Shown: positions 1-5,383, counted from the first letter of the stretch. The stretch: 5,499 nt of DNA from an uncultured Clostridia bacterium (GCA_945835865.1 CAMAJQ010000074.1:1-5499); one strand, 5' to 3'. Notes: generated by a model from the sequence alone, not told the origin. Translations and numbers: made by a program.

Positions 1-70
1 CGCTTCTAACGCAAGGATACGCTACCTTTTAGCCGAAATGATAATTTCTCCGTGATTGTTCTTATATTCT

Positions 71-99
71 ATTCTCCGCTATTTAACGGCTTTTTTCAA
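71..99 (-). promoter_or_regulatory. Weak candidate promoter reading out of the window
   Basis: On the minus strand TTGAAA (94-99) is followed after 17 bases by GAGAAT (71-76), which matches four of six -10 positions. It lies just past the rlmD terminator, where a promoter for the next gene would be expected. No start codon or gene is visible in 1-117 on either strand; short open stretches there have no initiation site. AT-rich sequence yields such matches by chance, so confidence is low. Confidence 0.2.
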
Positions 100-117
100 T
101 CGAAACCGATACTCTAT

Positions 118-148
118 AAAAAAGAACCCGGAGAATAAATCCGAGTTC
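118..148 (-). terminator. Rho-independent terminator after rlmD
   Basis: Read on the minus strand, a 9-bp stem (arms at 140-148 and 124-132, with one G-T wobble) encloses a 7-base loop and is followed directly by six T residues (A run at 118-123). It begins ten bases after the rlmD stop codon. This is a textbook intrinsic terminator and marks the end of the transcript. The plus-strand side is also fairly T-rich (151-159), so it might also stop transcription arriving from the other direction. Confidence 0.9.
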
Positions 149-157
149 CTTCTATTT

Positions 158-1876
158 TTAAATTATTTCAAAATGTTTTAATGCGGCTTTGATCGCGTCC
201 GACATTTCTGTCGTCGGGTGAGAACGCGGGCGTTTCAATTCTTCTACCGCGTTCGGCGCGTCGTACATAGGTAAACCTAAATCACGTTTCACCTCGGCAA
301 TGTAAGCCGTATGTACCTTAAATCCGTAGTTTTCTTCCACCCACTTTTGAATATCTTTATAAGTCGTTTTCTTTTTCAGTTTTTGCTCGTTTAACTCTTT
401 TTGAAGTTTTTTAAGCGATATTTGCCCGTCACTTTCTCCGAATTCAACGTCAATGCTGATATGTTTTTCTGATTTTTTGGACAAGCAAACCAACGTCTCC
501 ACGTGTTTGGTCTGAGGGAACATATCGTACGGACGGAGATAGTCGATGCGGTACGGGCTTTCACAGGGAGATGCCGCTTTCGCAATTCCCTTTTCCGTGC
601 GTTCGAGCGTGCCGAAAAGAATTCCGAGATCGCGTGCGAGCGTCTGCGGCGAACAGGACACGTAGACGATTTTGTCGGGCAGGCTCGTCCGGATCGCCGA
701 CAGGATACGCTCGTCGACTCCCTGACGAGGAGGATCGAGCACGAGCACCAGTTTGCGGCTTTCCGCCCGTTCTTTCGCGATCAGATCGGCGAGCACTTCT
801 CCGCAATCGGCACACAGATTGACCATTTTTTCCGTCAGTCCGTTCATGCGGCAGAGTTCGTCGGCACAATCCACAGCCTCGCGCACGATCTCCACTCCGA
901 TCGCCTTTTTGCACCTGCACGCGAACAGAGCGGTGAGAAATCCCGCTCCGCTGTACGCGTCGATCACCGTCGTCTCTCCGTCCGCTTCCGCTCGGGCGAG
1001 AACGTCGCGGTAAATTCTGCGCCGGACGCCGTCGTTGACCTGCACGAAGGATTCCGGGCCGACTGCGTACGACAGACCGCACTCCTTTGCAATTACCTTT
1101 CCCTTGCCGAACAGCAAACGGAATTCCTTGCCGAAAACGACGTTATCCGCCCTCTTGTTCACGTTATAGAAAAGGGAAAAAGAGGAAAGACGGGCGCGGA
1201 GCAGAGCGACGAGCCCTTCCGGAAAGGGCAGGCGGTCACCGTTGCCGACGACCGTAACGAGCAGGTGACTTTCCACCTCTCTCACCACGAGGTGTCTGAC
1301 GAGTCCCGTACCTTTTTCTTCGTCGTAGGCGGGAACGCGGTATTTTTCAAGATATTCCGCAAGGGCGGCAATCACGTCCTTGCACCAGGGCGGCTGGATG
1401 GCGCAGTCGTCCGTTTCGATCAGCCGATGGCTGTTGACGGCAAAAAAACCGATTGACGCGCTCCCGTCCTCCTTGACGCGCACGGGCATCTGCAATTTGT
1501 TCCGGTAGCCGTACTCGAGATCGCTCGCGACGGTCGGTTCCGGCTTCACCGGGAGAAACGCCACTTTGGAAAGGCAATCCGCAACCGTCTTTGTCTTCGC
1601 GCGGAGTTGCCATTTGTATTTATAATGCTGCAGTTGACATCCGCCGCATTTTCCGTACGTTTTACAGCGCGGGCGGACGCGTTCTTCCGACGGCGCTATC
1701 GTCTCGCTCAGTTTGCCGTATGCAACTCTGTCCTTCACCTTCAGAACACGGTATCTCACCTTTTCGCCCGGCAGAGCGAAAGGCAGGAAAACGGTGACGT
1801 CCCCTTCTTTCAGTATTCCTTCCCCGTTGCACCCGAGTCGTAATACGGTGCCCGTGTACTCTTCGTTTTTCCGCAT
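158..1876 (-). CDS. rlmD: 23S rRNA (uracil-C5)-methyltransferase, RlmD/TrmA family, with extra C-terminal domain
   Basis: This is a SAM-dependent enzyme that methylates C5 of uridine in 23S rRNA in the cytoplasm. I number 572 residues from the ATG at 1876. Residues 5-65 fit a TRAM RNA-binding domain. C71, C77, C80 (CX5CX2C) and C158 match the 4Fe-4S ligands of RlmD-type enzymes. F277/Q279 lie in the FxQ motif, D306-G312 form the SAM loop, and DPPRQG is at 381-386. C408 in SCSP is the expected nucleophile and E460 in HVET the general base, so the enzyme looks intact. The longer reading frame starts at a TTG (1921) without a ribosome site; the ATG has AGGGGAG just ahead and fits the TRAM start. 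Residues 468-572 extend beyond the usual family end (see findings). Target choice between U1939 and U747-type sites cannot be told from sequence alone; Bacillota RlmCD-like enzymes may do both. Confidence 0.93.
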   Translation of the reverse strand: MRKNEEYTGTVLRLGCNGEGILKEGDVTVFLPFALPGEKVRYRVLKVKDRVAYGKLSETIAPSEERVRPRCKTYGKCGGCQLQHYKYKWQLRAKTKTVADCLSKVAFLPVKPEPTVASDLEYGYRNKLQMPVRVKEDGSASIGFFAVNSHRLIETDDCAIQPPWCKDVIAALAEYLEKYRVPAYDEEKGTGLVRHLVVREVESHLLVTVVGNGDRLPFPEGLVALLRARLSSFSLFYNVNKRADNVVFGKEFRLLFGKGKVIAKECGLSYAVGPESFVQVNDGVRRRIYRDVLARAEADGETTVIDAYSGAGFLTALFACRCKKAIGVEIVREAVDCADELCRMNGLTEKMVNLCADCGEVLADLIAKERAESRKLVLVLDPPRQGVDERILSAIRTSLPDKIVYVSCSPQTLARDLGILFGTLERTEKGIAKAASPCESPYRIDYLRPYDMFPQTKHVETLVCLSKKSEKHISIDVEFGESDGQISLKKLQKELNEQKLKKKTTYKDIQKWVEENYGFKVHTAYIAEVKRDLGLPMYDAPNAVEELKRPRSHPTTEMSDAIKAALKHFEII

Positions 1877-1880
1877 AAAT

Positions 1881-1887
1881 CTCCCCT
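1881..1887 (-). promoter_or_regulatory. Ribosome binding site deciding the rlmD start
   Basis: The minus strand reads AGGGGAG, then ATTT, then ATG at 1876. The spacing of four bases is tight but acceptable. It supports the ATG over the in-frame upstream TTG at 1921, which lies inside the preceding terminator/hairpin region and has no such site. Confidence 0.7.
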
Positions 1888-1888
1888 C

Positions 1889-1916
1889 TGTCTCCCGCCA
1901 CGGAAGGCGGCAGACA
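1889..1916 (-). promoter_or_regulatory. Leader hairpin ahead of the rlmD ribosome site
   Basis: In the minus-strand transcript TGTCT (1912-1916) pairs with AGACA (1889-1893), and CCGCC (1906-1910) with GGCGG (1895-1899). The two stems are separated by one G-G mismatch and closed by the hexaloop TTCCGT. The structure ends directly before the AGGGGAG ribosome site. It lacks a T run, so it is not a terminator. A role in translation control or mRNA stability is a guess. Confidence 0.5.
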
Positions 1917-1923
1917 AGCAATG

Positions 1924-1948
1924 AAAAAGCGCCCGGAATCTCAGGCGC
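1924..1948 (-). terminator. Probable intrinsic terminator after the membrane protein gene
   Basis: On the minus strand GCGCC (1944-1948) pairs with GGCGC (1929-1933) around a 10-base loop, followed at once by five T residues (A run 1924-1928). It lies 15 bases past the stop codon at 1964-1966. The stem is short but all G-C, so termination may be partial. I see no clear promoter between this site and rlmD, so read-through could supply rlmD expression. Confidence 0.6.
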
Positions 1949-1963
1949 CGGAAGCGATCCCGT

Positions 1964-2482
1964 TTACAGCCTTAATCTCGCGACCATGATATCGATCGCC
2001 CGCTGAAAACGACACGCAAGAAAATCGTAAACGATAAAAATCAGTGCGCCGCCTATTGCAAGGATCTGCACGATATACTTCTGCGCCCACTCCGTCTCGA
2101 AGGCAAAAAACTCGACGAAGAGCAGATTGACGAGCAAAAGCGTTCCGACAAACCATACGTCTTTAAGGACGACCGCAACGACGCGATTGACCTTTTTCCC
2201 TTCGAGAAAACGGTTCACGATCGGATGGAGCCCGAAGAAGACGACGTACGGCACCAACACCTCCCACCTGCCGCCGATCAAGAGAGCGGAGAGCAAAGAA
2301 GTCGCCACGTAAGTCAATAAAGCGGCTTTTATGCTTTTTTTGGAAAGGGGGAGCATCACGCAGAGGCTTGCCATAAAAATCGCCGAATATTCCAGCACGG
2401 GGACGTAAGCCCCCAGAGAAAGCAATATTACCGAAAACGCCACGGCGATCGCCGAAAGCGCGACTAAGCCAGACCGCTTCAT
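1964..2482 (-). CDS. Conserved hypothetical six-helix integral membrane protein
   Basis: The 172-residue protein is strongly hydrophobic, with about six membrane segments: roughly residues 6-26, 29-46, 51-70, 74-88, 103-127 and 134-156. Positive residues fall at the N-terminus (K2, R3), at K48/K49/K52 and at K96-R100. A notable stretch is the FFGLHPIVN run at 82-90 followed by a basic loop. It resembles small Clostridia membrane proteins found beside DUF5685 and J-like genes; in size and topology it also recalls ECF transporter S components, but I see no defining substrate motif. The reading frame stays open upstream to 2890, but that part only shadows the neighbouring gene. The ATG at 2482 follows that gene's TGA by one base (TGAAATG) and has no good ribosome site of its own, which suggests translational coupling. 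Function unknown. Confidence 0.82.
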   Translation of the reverse strand: MKRSGLVALSAIAVAFSVILLSLGAYVPVLEYSAIFMASLCVMLPLSKKSIKAALLTYVATSLLSALLIGGRWEVLVPYVVFFGLHPIVNRFLEGKKVNRVVAVVLKDVWFVGTLLLVNLLFVEFFAFETEWAQKYIVQILAIGGALIFIVYDFLACRFQRAIDIMVARLRL

Positions 2483-2483
2483 T

Positions 2484-3101
2484 TCAACGGCAGTTGCAGC
2501 AGCAGTTGAGCAGCATATTGCACAGAGCCATCTGGCAACAGAAATCGAGACAGCCCGAACCTCCCATCTGTCTGTCTTCGGGAGGAATGGGCGCGCCGTT
2601 GCCGTCTCCGCTCGAATAAGTGGAAAAGTTCTTTTCCTGATTGCTGTTGATCTGCGCGACGAGTTTATCGTAGGAATTTTTATACTTCTCGTTGCCGGGG
2701 TCCATCTGCATGGCGATTTCCAACTGTTTTTTGCTCTCGTTCGACCATTTTTTCTTATAGAAAACGACGGACTGCAGATAGTGCCACTCGGCGTTTCTCT
2801 CGTTGAACTCGTCAAGTTTCTGCTGCGCCCCGGCGAGATCGCCCTTTTTGATACATTCCTCGATCGCCCCGTAATAGCCGTCGGACGCACCCGTGGAAAA
2901 CGACCGTTCCCTGCGCTCGGAAAGGATCTCGGCGTAAGCGGTCTCCAACTCGGTCAGTTTTTTCGCCGCCTCGTTTCCCGCCTCGCCTTCCTGAAACCGA
3001 CCTTCCGAATAGACGGCTTTCAGTTCTCTGTATTTCGCCTCGAGTTCCTCGTCGGAACAGGTTTCCTCAAGCCCCAACACTTTGTAGTTTTCGTTCGTCA
3101 T
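2484..3101 (-). CDS. J-domain-like protein with TPR-like middle and cysteine-rich C-terminus
   Basis: The protein has 205 residues. Residues 4-60 fit a J domain: YKVLGL at 6-11, a helix around 17-31, and the LTELETAYAEIL helix at 49-60. However, the loop where HPD should sit reads YSEGRF (31-36), so the Hsp70-stimulating motif is absent. Residues 76-148 form helix pairs resembling tetratricopeptide repeats, including the NAEWHYL (103-109) and MDPGN (133-137) motifs. A flexible glycine/serine-rich linker follows, then a tail with cysteines at 184, 188, 189, 194, 200, 201, 202 and 204. The start overlaps the upstream DUF5685 stop in an ATGA junction and has AAGGAA at good distance. The tail could bind metal, form disulfides or associate with the membrane protein encoded next; none of these is shown. 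It is not expected to act as a classical DnaJ co-chaperone. Confidence 0.87.
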   Translation of the reverse strand: MTNENYKVLGLEETCSDEELEAKYRELKAVYSEGRFQEGEAGNEAAKKLTELETAYAEILSERRERSFSTGASDGYYGAIEECIKKGDLAGAQQKLDEFNERNAEWHYLQSVVFYKKKWSNESKKQLEIAMQMDPGNEKYKNSYDKLVAQINSNQEKNFSTYSSGDGNGAPIPPEDRQMGGSGCLDFCCQMALCNMLLNCCCNCR

Positions 3102-3949
3102 TTTTTATTTCCTTTTCGGAGGATCCCGAGGGTCGTCTCGGGTAATCCCCGCAATAAAATATTATCGATCAGATCGTGATTGAAGGAGAAGACGCACTGC
3201 GAAAGGTTGTTGCGGATGCCGGAAAACAGATCGGCGAACACGAAGTTGAGATCTTTCCCCGCCTTTCCGATCAGACTGACGAAATCCTTTTGTCTGCCGT
3301 AAGCGTAATAAAAAGGATTGTAATCCCCCTTCGAGACGTCCTTTTCGTAATCGTCGAGGGCGTCGATCAGGTAGATCCATTTACCGAGATAGTAAAACAG
3401 TTCTCCCGTCGCTTCCGTCGCTTTGTCTTTCAATGCGAGATCGGAAAGTTCCCTCATCAGCACGGAAAAAGGTTCGCTCACCCGATCCACGCTGCTCTCC
3501 TCCTCTTTTTCGAGAGCCCGGAGCGCGGCGTAGTTCCGCCCGATGATCTCCGCCGCCTGCGGATAGCGTTCGCTCGCCACCTTATACCCCGAAGAGAGGA
3601 AAAGCCGTTTCAGCCTGCCCTTGCCGGAATCCAGCACGTCGTCCTGCGTCTTGAAATAGGCGAGCGCCACGTTCACGCAAGCCATGGTCTCGGTGATCTC
3701 GTCCCGCGACGCCATGGGGCGGGAAAGAAAGGGATGGGCGACGCATCTCTCCTTGCGGATCTCGACGTCCTGTCCGAGCAGATTGTGAACGAACGCCGAA
3801 AGGAAGGCGATATCGTAAGTCAGCGAAAGCCTCGCCCTCTGCCCGCAATGCTTGCCGATACTCTTGCATACCCCGCAATACAACGCTTTATATAACTTGT
3901 CGTCCTTCAGGTACAGATAGGGCAAATCCGGTTTTACGTAACCAAACAT
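3098..3949 (-). CDS. DUF5685 family protein, possibly with an isoprenoid-synthase-like fold
   Basis: The 283-residue protein starts with the family-typical MFGYVKP and has a YCGVCKSIG segment (24-32). It is mostly helical, with no signal peptide and no clear membrane helix. C25 and C28 (CxxC) with C69 and H72 (CxxH) could form a metal site. Two acidic motifs stand out: DDVLD at 103-107 and a second region with D196, D199, D200 and D204, then G208, Y210 and P212. These resemble the two Mg-diphosphate motifs of squalene/phytoene synthases (inference, see findings). The family is of unknown function as far as I know. It is the first gene of a three-gene unit, with its own promoter at 3999-4027 and a 4-base overlap with the next gene. 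The ribosome site before the ATG is GGGAAGAG, of moderate strength. Confidence 0.85.
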   Translation of the reverse strand: MFGYVKPDLPYLYLKDDKLYKALYCGVCKSIGKHCGQRARLSLTYDIAFLSAFVHNLLGQDVEIRKERCVAHPFLSRPMASRDEITETMACVNVALAYFKTQDDVLDSGKGRLKRLFLSSGYKVASERYPQAAEIIGRNYAALRALEKEEESSVDRVSEPFSVLMRELSDLALKDKATEATGELFYYLGKWIYLIDALDDYEKDVSKGDYNPFYYAYGRQKDFVSLIGKAGKDLNFVFADLFSGIRNNLSQCVFSFNHDLIDNILLRGLPETTLGILRKGNKK

Positions 3950-3957
3950 ATCTCTTC

Positions 3958-3981
3958 CCGATGCCGACCGAACGGAATCGG
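3958..3981 (-). promoter_or_regulatory. Leader hairpin ahead of the DUF5685 gene
   Basis: In the transcript CCGAT (3977-3981) pairs with ATCGG (3958-3962). After a single T-C mismatch, CCG (3973-3975) pairs with CGG (3964-3966) around the hexaloop TTCGGT. The 3' arm donates its last G residues to the GGGAAGAG ribosome site, so folding could partly mask it. The hairpin is short, and its function is speculative. Confidence 0.4.
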
Positions 3982-3998
3982 ACTCCTTCTATGCAATT

Positions 3999-4027
3999 AT
4001 CATAATAAAAATCAAGGGAAAAGTCAA
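3999..4027 (-). promoter_or_regulatory. Sigma-A promoter of the DUF5685 / J-like / membrane protein unit
   Basis: On the minus strand TTGACT (4022-4027) and TATGAT (3999-4004) are separated by exactly 17 bases; each differs from consensus at one position. The -35 box overlaps the TGA stop codon (4024-4026) of the upstream gene. The start of transcription would fall near 3992, giving a leader of about 43 bases. No terminator separates it from the upstream gene, so read-through from the 5307-5335 promoter is also likely. Confidence 0.82.
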
Positions 4028-4857
4028 TAAAGTTTGACTTTTTCGAGCATTTTACACAATTCTTTCATTTTGCGGGGAGAAACGGGGCGGCAGACCGAGA
4101 GGGGTTCTTCCTCCTTCGGACGGGTGAGACCGAGCGCCGTTTCGAGATAGGCGCACGCCTCGTTCCCGTTTTCCGTCTTCTTCTTGCAATAGGCGAGACA
4201 GGACGACACGGGGGAAGTGAACACGCCGAAAGGACAGAGCAGAACGACGTCCGTATCGCCGAAGCCGTCGTAGACGATCTCCCCGGCGAGAATACCTTTT
4301 CCGTCCTCTTCCCCGATCGCGTAGCCGAGGTCTTCGAAAAAATCGTAGAGATATTGCAAGACGTTTTCACCGCGGATATCGGCAACCGAGAAGAGTTCGC
4401 AATCGAAATCTTCCTCGCCGTTCGTGATCACCGCTCCGATCGGAAGCCCGCCCAACATGGCAAAGACGGCGGAGATCAGCACGCTTTCGTCGTTGGGCAC
4501 CACGAGGTCGACGAGAAGATCCGGATCGTCGTACGCTCCGGCGTCACACAATGCGGTGAAGACGGCGCACACGACGTTTGCCGAAATTCCTTCCCGCAGG
4601 CGGACGAACTTCTCTCCTCCCCTCGTCATATCGCAGATAAACACTCCTTCTCCGAGGCTGACCGTTTCCGATTCCTTTTCTTCGGAGACGTCTTGGTCCT
4701 CGCCGTACGCCCGTTTGAAAAAGGCGAGTCTTTCTTCAAAAGACTTCTCCGCAAGCGAGGAGAGTTCGTATTCCGTAAAACACGGAAAAGCGGAAGGCAA
4801 ATTCTGCCATCCGCTTTCCTTCATGCCGTCAGGCACGGTAAAATTTCTGAGAATCAT
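4024..4857 (-). CDS. Degenerate threonine-synthase-like protein, probably not catalytic
   Basis: The 277-residue protein has no signal peptide or membrane helices. Several stretches follow the order of threonine synthase (PLP fold type II). An N-terminal LPSAFPCFTEYEL / SFEERLAFF segment (20-47) resembles the family's opening helices. GVFICDMTRGGEKF (71-84) lies where the family has LxLFHGPTxAFKD. VVPNDESVLISAVFAMLGGLP (119-139) matches the VVPSGNFGNxxAxxxAxxxGLP segment, followed by ITN (144-146) for the usual ATN/ASN. The C-terminal stretch DVVLLCPF (203-210) and the ending at 234-271 also fit. The PLP lysine of the FKD motif is replaced, the GNFG phosphate loop is lost, and roughly 150-200 residues of the PLP domain are absent compared with the usual 430-490. 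It starts eight bases after the P-loop gene with a weak ribosome site, so coupling is likely. A binding, regulatory or structural role is inference; the frame itself is clean. Confidence 0.6.
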   Translation of the reverse strand: MILRNFTVPDGMKESGWQNLPSAFPCFTEYELSSLAEKSFEERLAFFKRAYGEDQDVSEEKESETVSLGEGVFICDMTRGGEKFVRLREGISANVVCAVFTALCDAGAYDDPDLLVDLVVPNDESVLISAVFAMLGGLPIGAVITNGEEDFDCELFSVADIRGENVLQYLYDFFEDLGYAIGEEDGKGILAGEIVYDGFGDTDVVLLCPFGVFTSPVSSCLAYCKKKTENGNEACAYLETALGLTRPKEEEPLSVCRPVSPRKMKELCKMLEKVKLY

Positions 4858-4865
4858 TTCCGGGA

Positions 4866-5276
4866 TTATCCGAGATAACTCAACATGTAGGGAGGAAGGT
4901 TTTCCTTCGCCGCGCTGACCGTCATCTCCACCTGAAGCCCTGCCGTCTCGTGCAGTTTTTCAAGTTCCTTGCAGAAAACTTCGAGAGAGGCAAGATCGGT
5001 ATTCACGATCCTTAAAATGCCGTCGATGAACAGATATTCTATATCGCTGTTGCCCGCTATGAGTCCTTTGACGAATCCGAGGAAGGCTTCCACCGTGTTC
5101 ACTCCGTATTCTTCCGTATACAGACATCTGACGTTCAGGTCGATATCCACCGAGCAGATCTTCTTATCGGTGATGAAAACGACGTTCCCCTTGGCTTTTT
5201 TCGCCGCCTCGTTGATATCGTCCATAATGATCTTGGTTTTGCCGAATCCTTTCGGTCCGTAAATGATTTTGATCAT
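4866..5276 (-). CDS. Small P-loop NTPase-like protein
   Basis: The 136-residue cytoplasmic protein has a clear Walker A at residues 7-14 (GPKGFGKT) and a Walker B-like strand YLFIDG at 81-86 with D85. The rest alternates strands and helices, as in a minimal RecA/ASCE core. Similar short Clostridia proteins are often named ATP-binding or, misleadingly, twitching motility PilT; at this length it lacks the PilT hexamerisation and His box regions, so I do not use that name. It has no obvious arginine finger or HTH. The start is secure: AAGGAGG sits eight bases before the ATG, with a strong promoter behind it. It is the first gene of a unit with the threonine-synthase-like protein. Nucleotide binding is well supported; the job is unknown. 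Confidence 0.87.
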   Translation of the reverse strand: MIKIIYGPKGFGKTKIIMDDINEAAKKAKGNVVFITDKKICSVDIDLNVRCLYTEEYGVNTVEAFLGFVKGLIAGNSDIEYLFIDGILRIVNTDLASLEVFCKELEKLHETAGLQVEMTVSAAKENLPPYMLSYLG

Positions 5277-5284
5277 ATACAGGT

Positions 5285-5291
5285 CCTCCTT
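5285..5291 (-). promoter_or_regulatory. Consensus ribosome binding site of the P-loop gene
   Basis: The minus strand reads AAGGAGG, eight bases before the ATG at 5276. This is a full Shine-Dalgarno match at optimal spacing. It contrasts with the weak site of the next gene (4857), which suggests that gene depends on coupling. Confidence 0.9.
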
Positions 5292-5306
5292 TTTTCTTGT
5301 ACGTAT

Positions 5307-5335
5307 ATTATATACTCTTTGTAAATCTTTTTCAA
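5307..5335 (-). promoter_or_regulatory. Strong sigma-A promoter of the P-loop unit, with palindrome over the -10 box
   Basis: TTGAAA (5330-5335) and a perfect TATAAT (5307-5312) are 17 bases apart on the minus strand. The expected transcription start near 5300 gives a very short leader of about 24 bases containing the ribosome site. A perfect 13-base palindrome, GTATATTATATAC (5303-5315), covers the -10 box and could be an operator, although AT-rich -10 regions produce such symmetry by chance. Confidence 0.88.
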
Positions 5336-5383
5336 GGGTTTCCCGATAATTTTTACCGTTTTTTCATCTTTTTTTCTGCGCCC

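Noticed and set aside
38..49. Small inverted repeat GAAAT/ATTTC near the window start
   Set aside because: A 5-bp AT-rich stem without context or a T run is expected by chance.
81..97. AACGGC followed by a T run on the plus strand as a terminator
   Set aside because: Only a 3-bp stem can form before the T run, which is too weak to call, and no plus-strand gene ends nearby.
503..1456. Long plus-strand open frame (317 codons) opposite rlmD
   Set aside because: It lies antisense to a gene with intact catalytic motifs. Its translation is rich in Arg, Asp, His and Val with no recognisable domain, and no ribosome site or promoter precedes it.
1877..1921. Upstream TTG start for rlmD at 1921
   Set aside because: It has no ribosome site and would begin beside a terminator T run and within the leader hairpin; the ATG at 1876 has a Shine-Dalgarno sequence and matches the TRAM domain start.
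2483..2890. N-terminal extension of the membrane protein frame up to 2890
   Set aside because: The 136 extra residues come from the J-like gene read in another frame. They are Arg/Ser/Thr-rich without a motif, while the ATG at 2482 begins directly with a membrane-type N-terminus.
3176..3895. Plus-strand open frame of 239 codons opposite the DUF5685 gene
   Set aside because: It mirrors a well-supported gene over nearly its full length, with no ribosome site; open antisense frames are common in coding DNA of this composition.
3982..3988. AAGGAG on the minus strand upstream of the DUF5685 leader hairpin as a ribosome site
   Set aside because: No start codon follows within a usable distance, and the gene's ATG is more than 30 bases away with a closer site of its own.
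4866..5276. Naming the P-loop protein as PilT (twitching motility)
   Set aside because: Only Walker A and a Walker B-like strand are seen. At 136 residues it lacks the rest of a PilT ATPase, and no type IV pilus gene is nearby.
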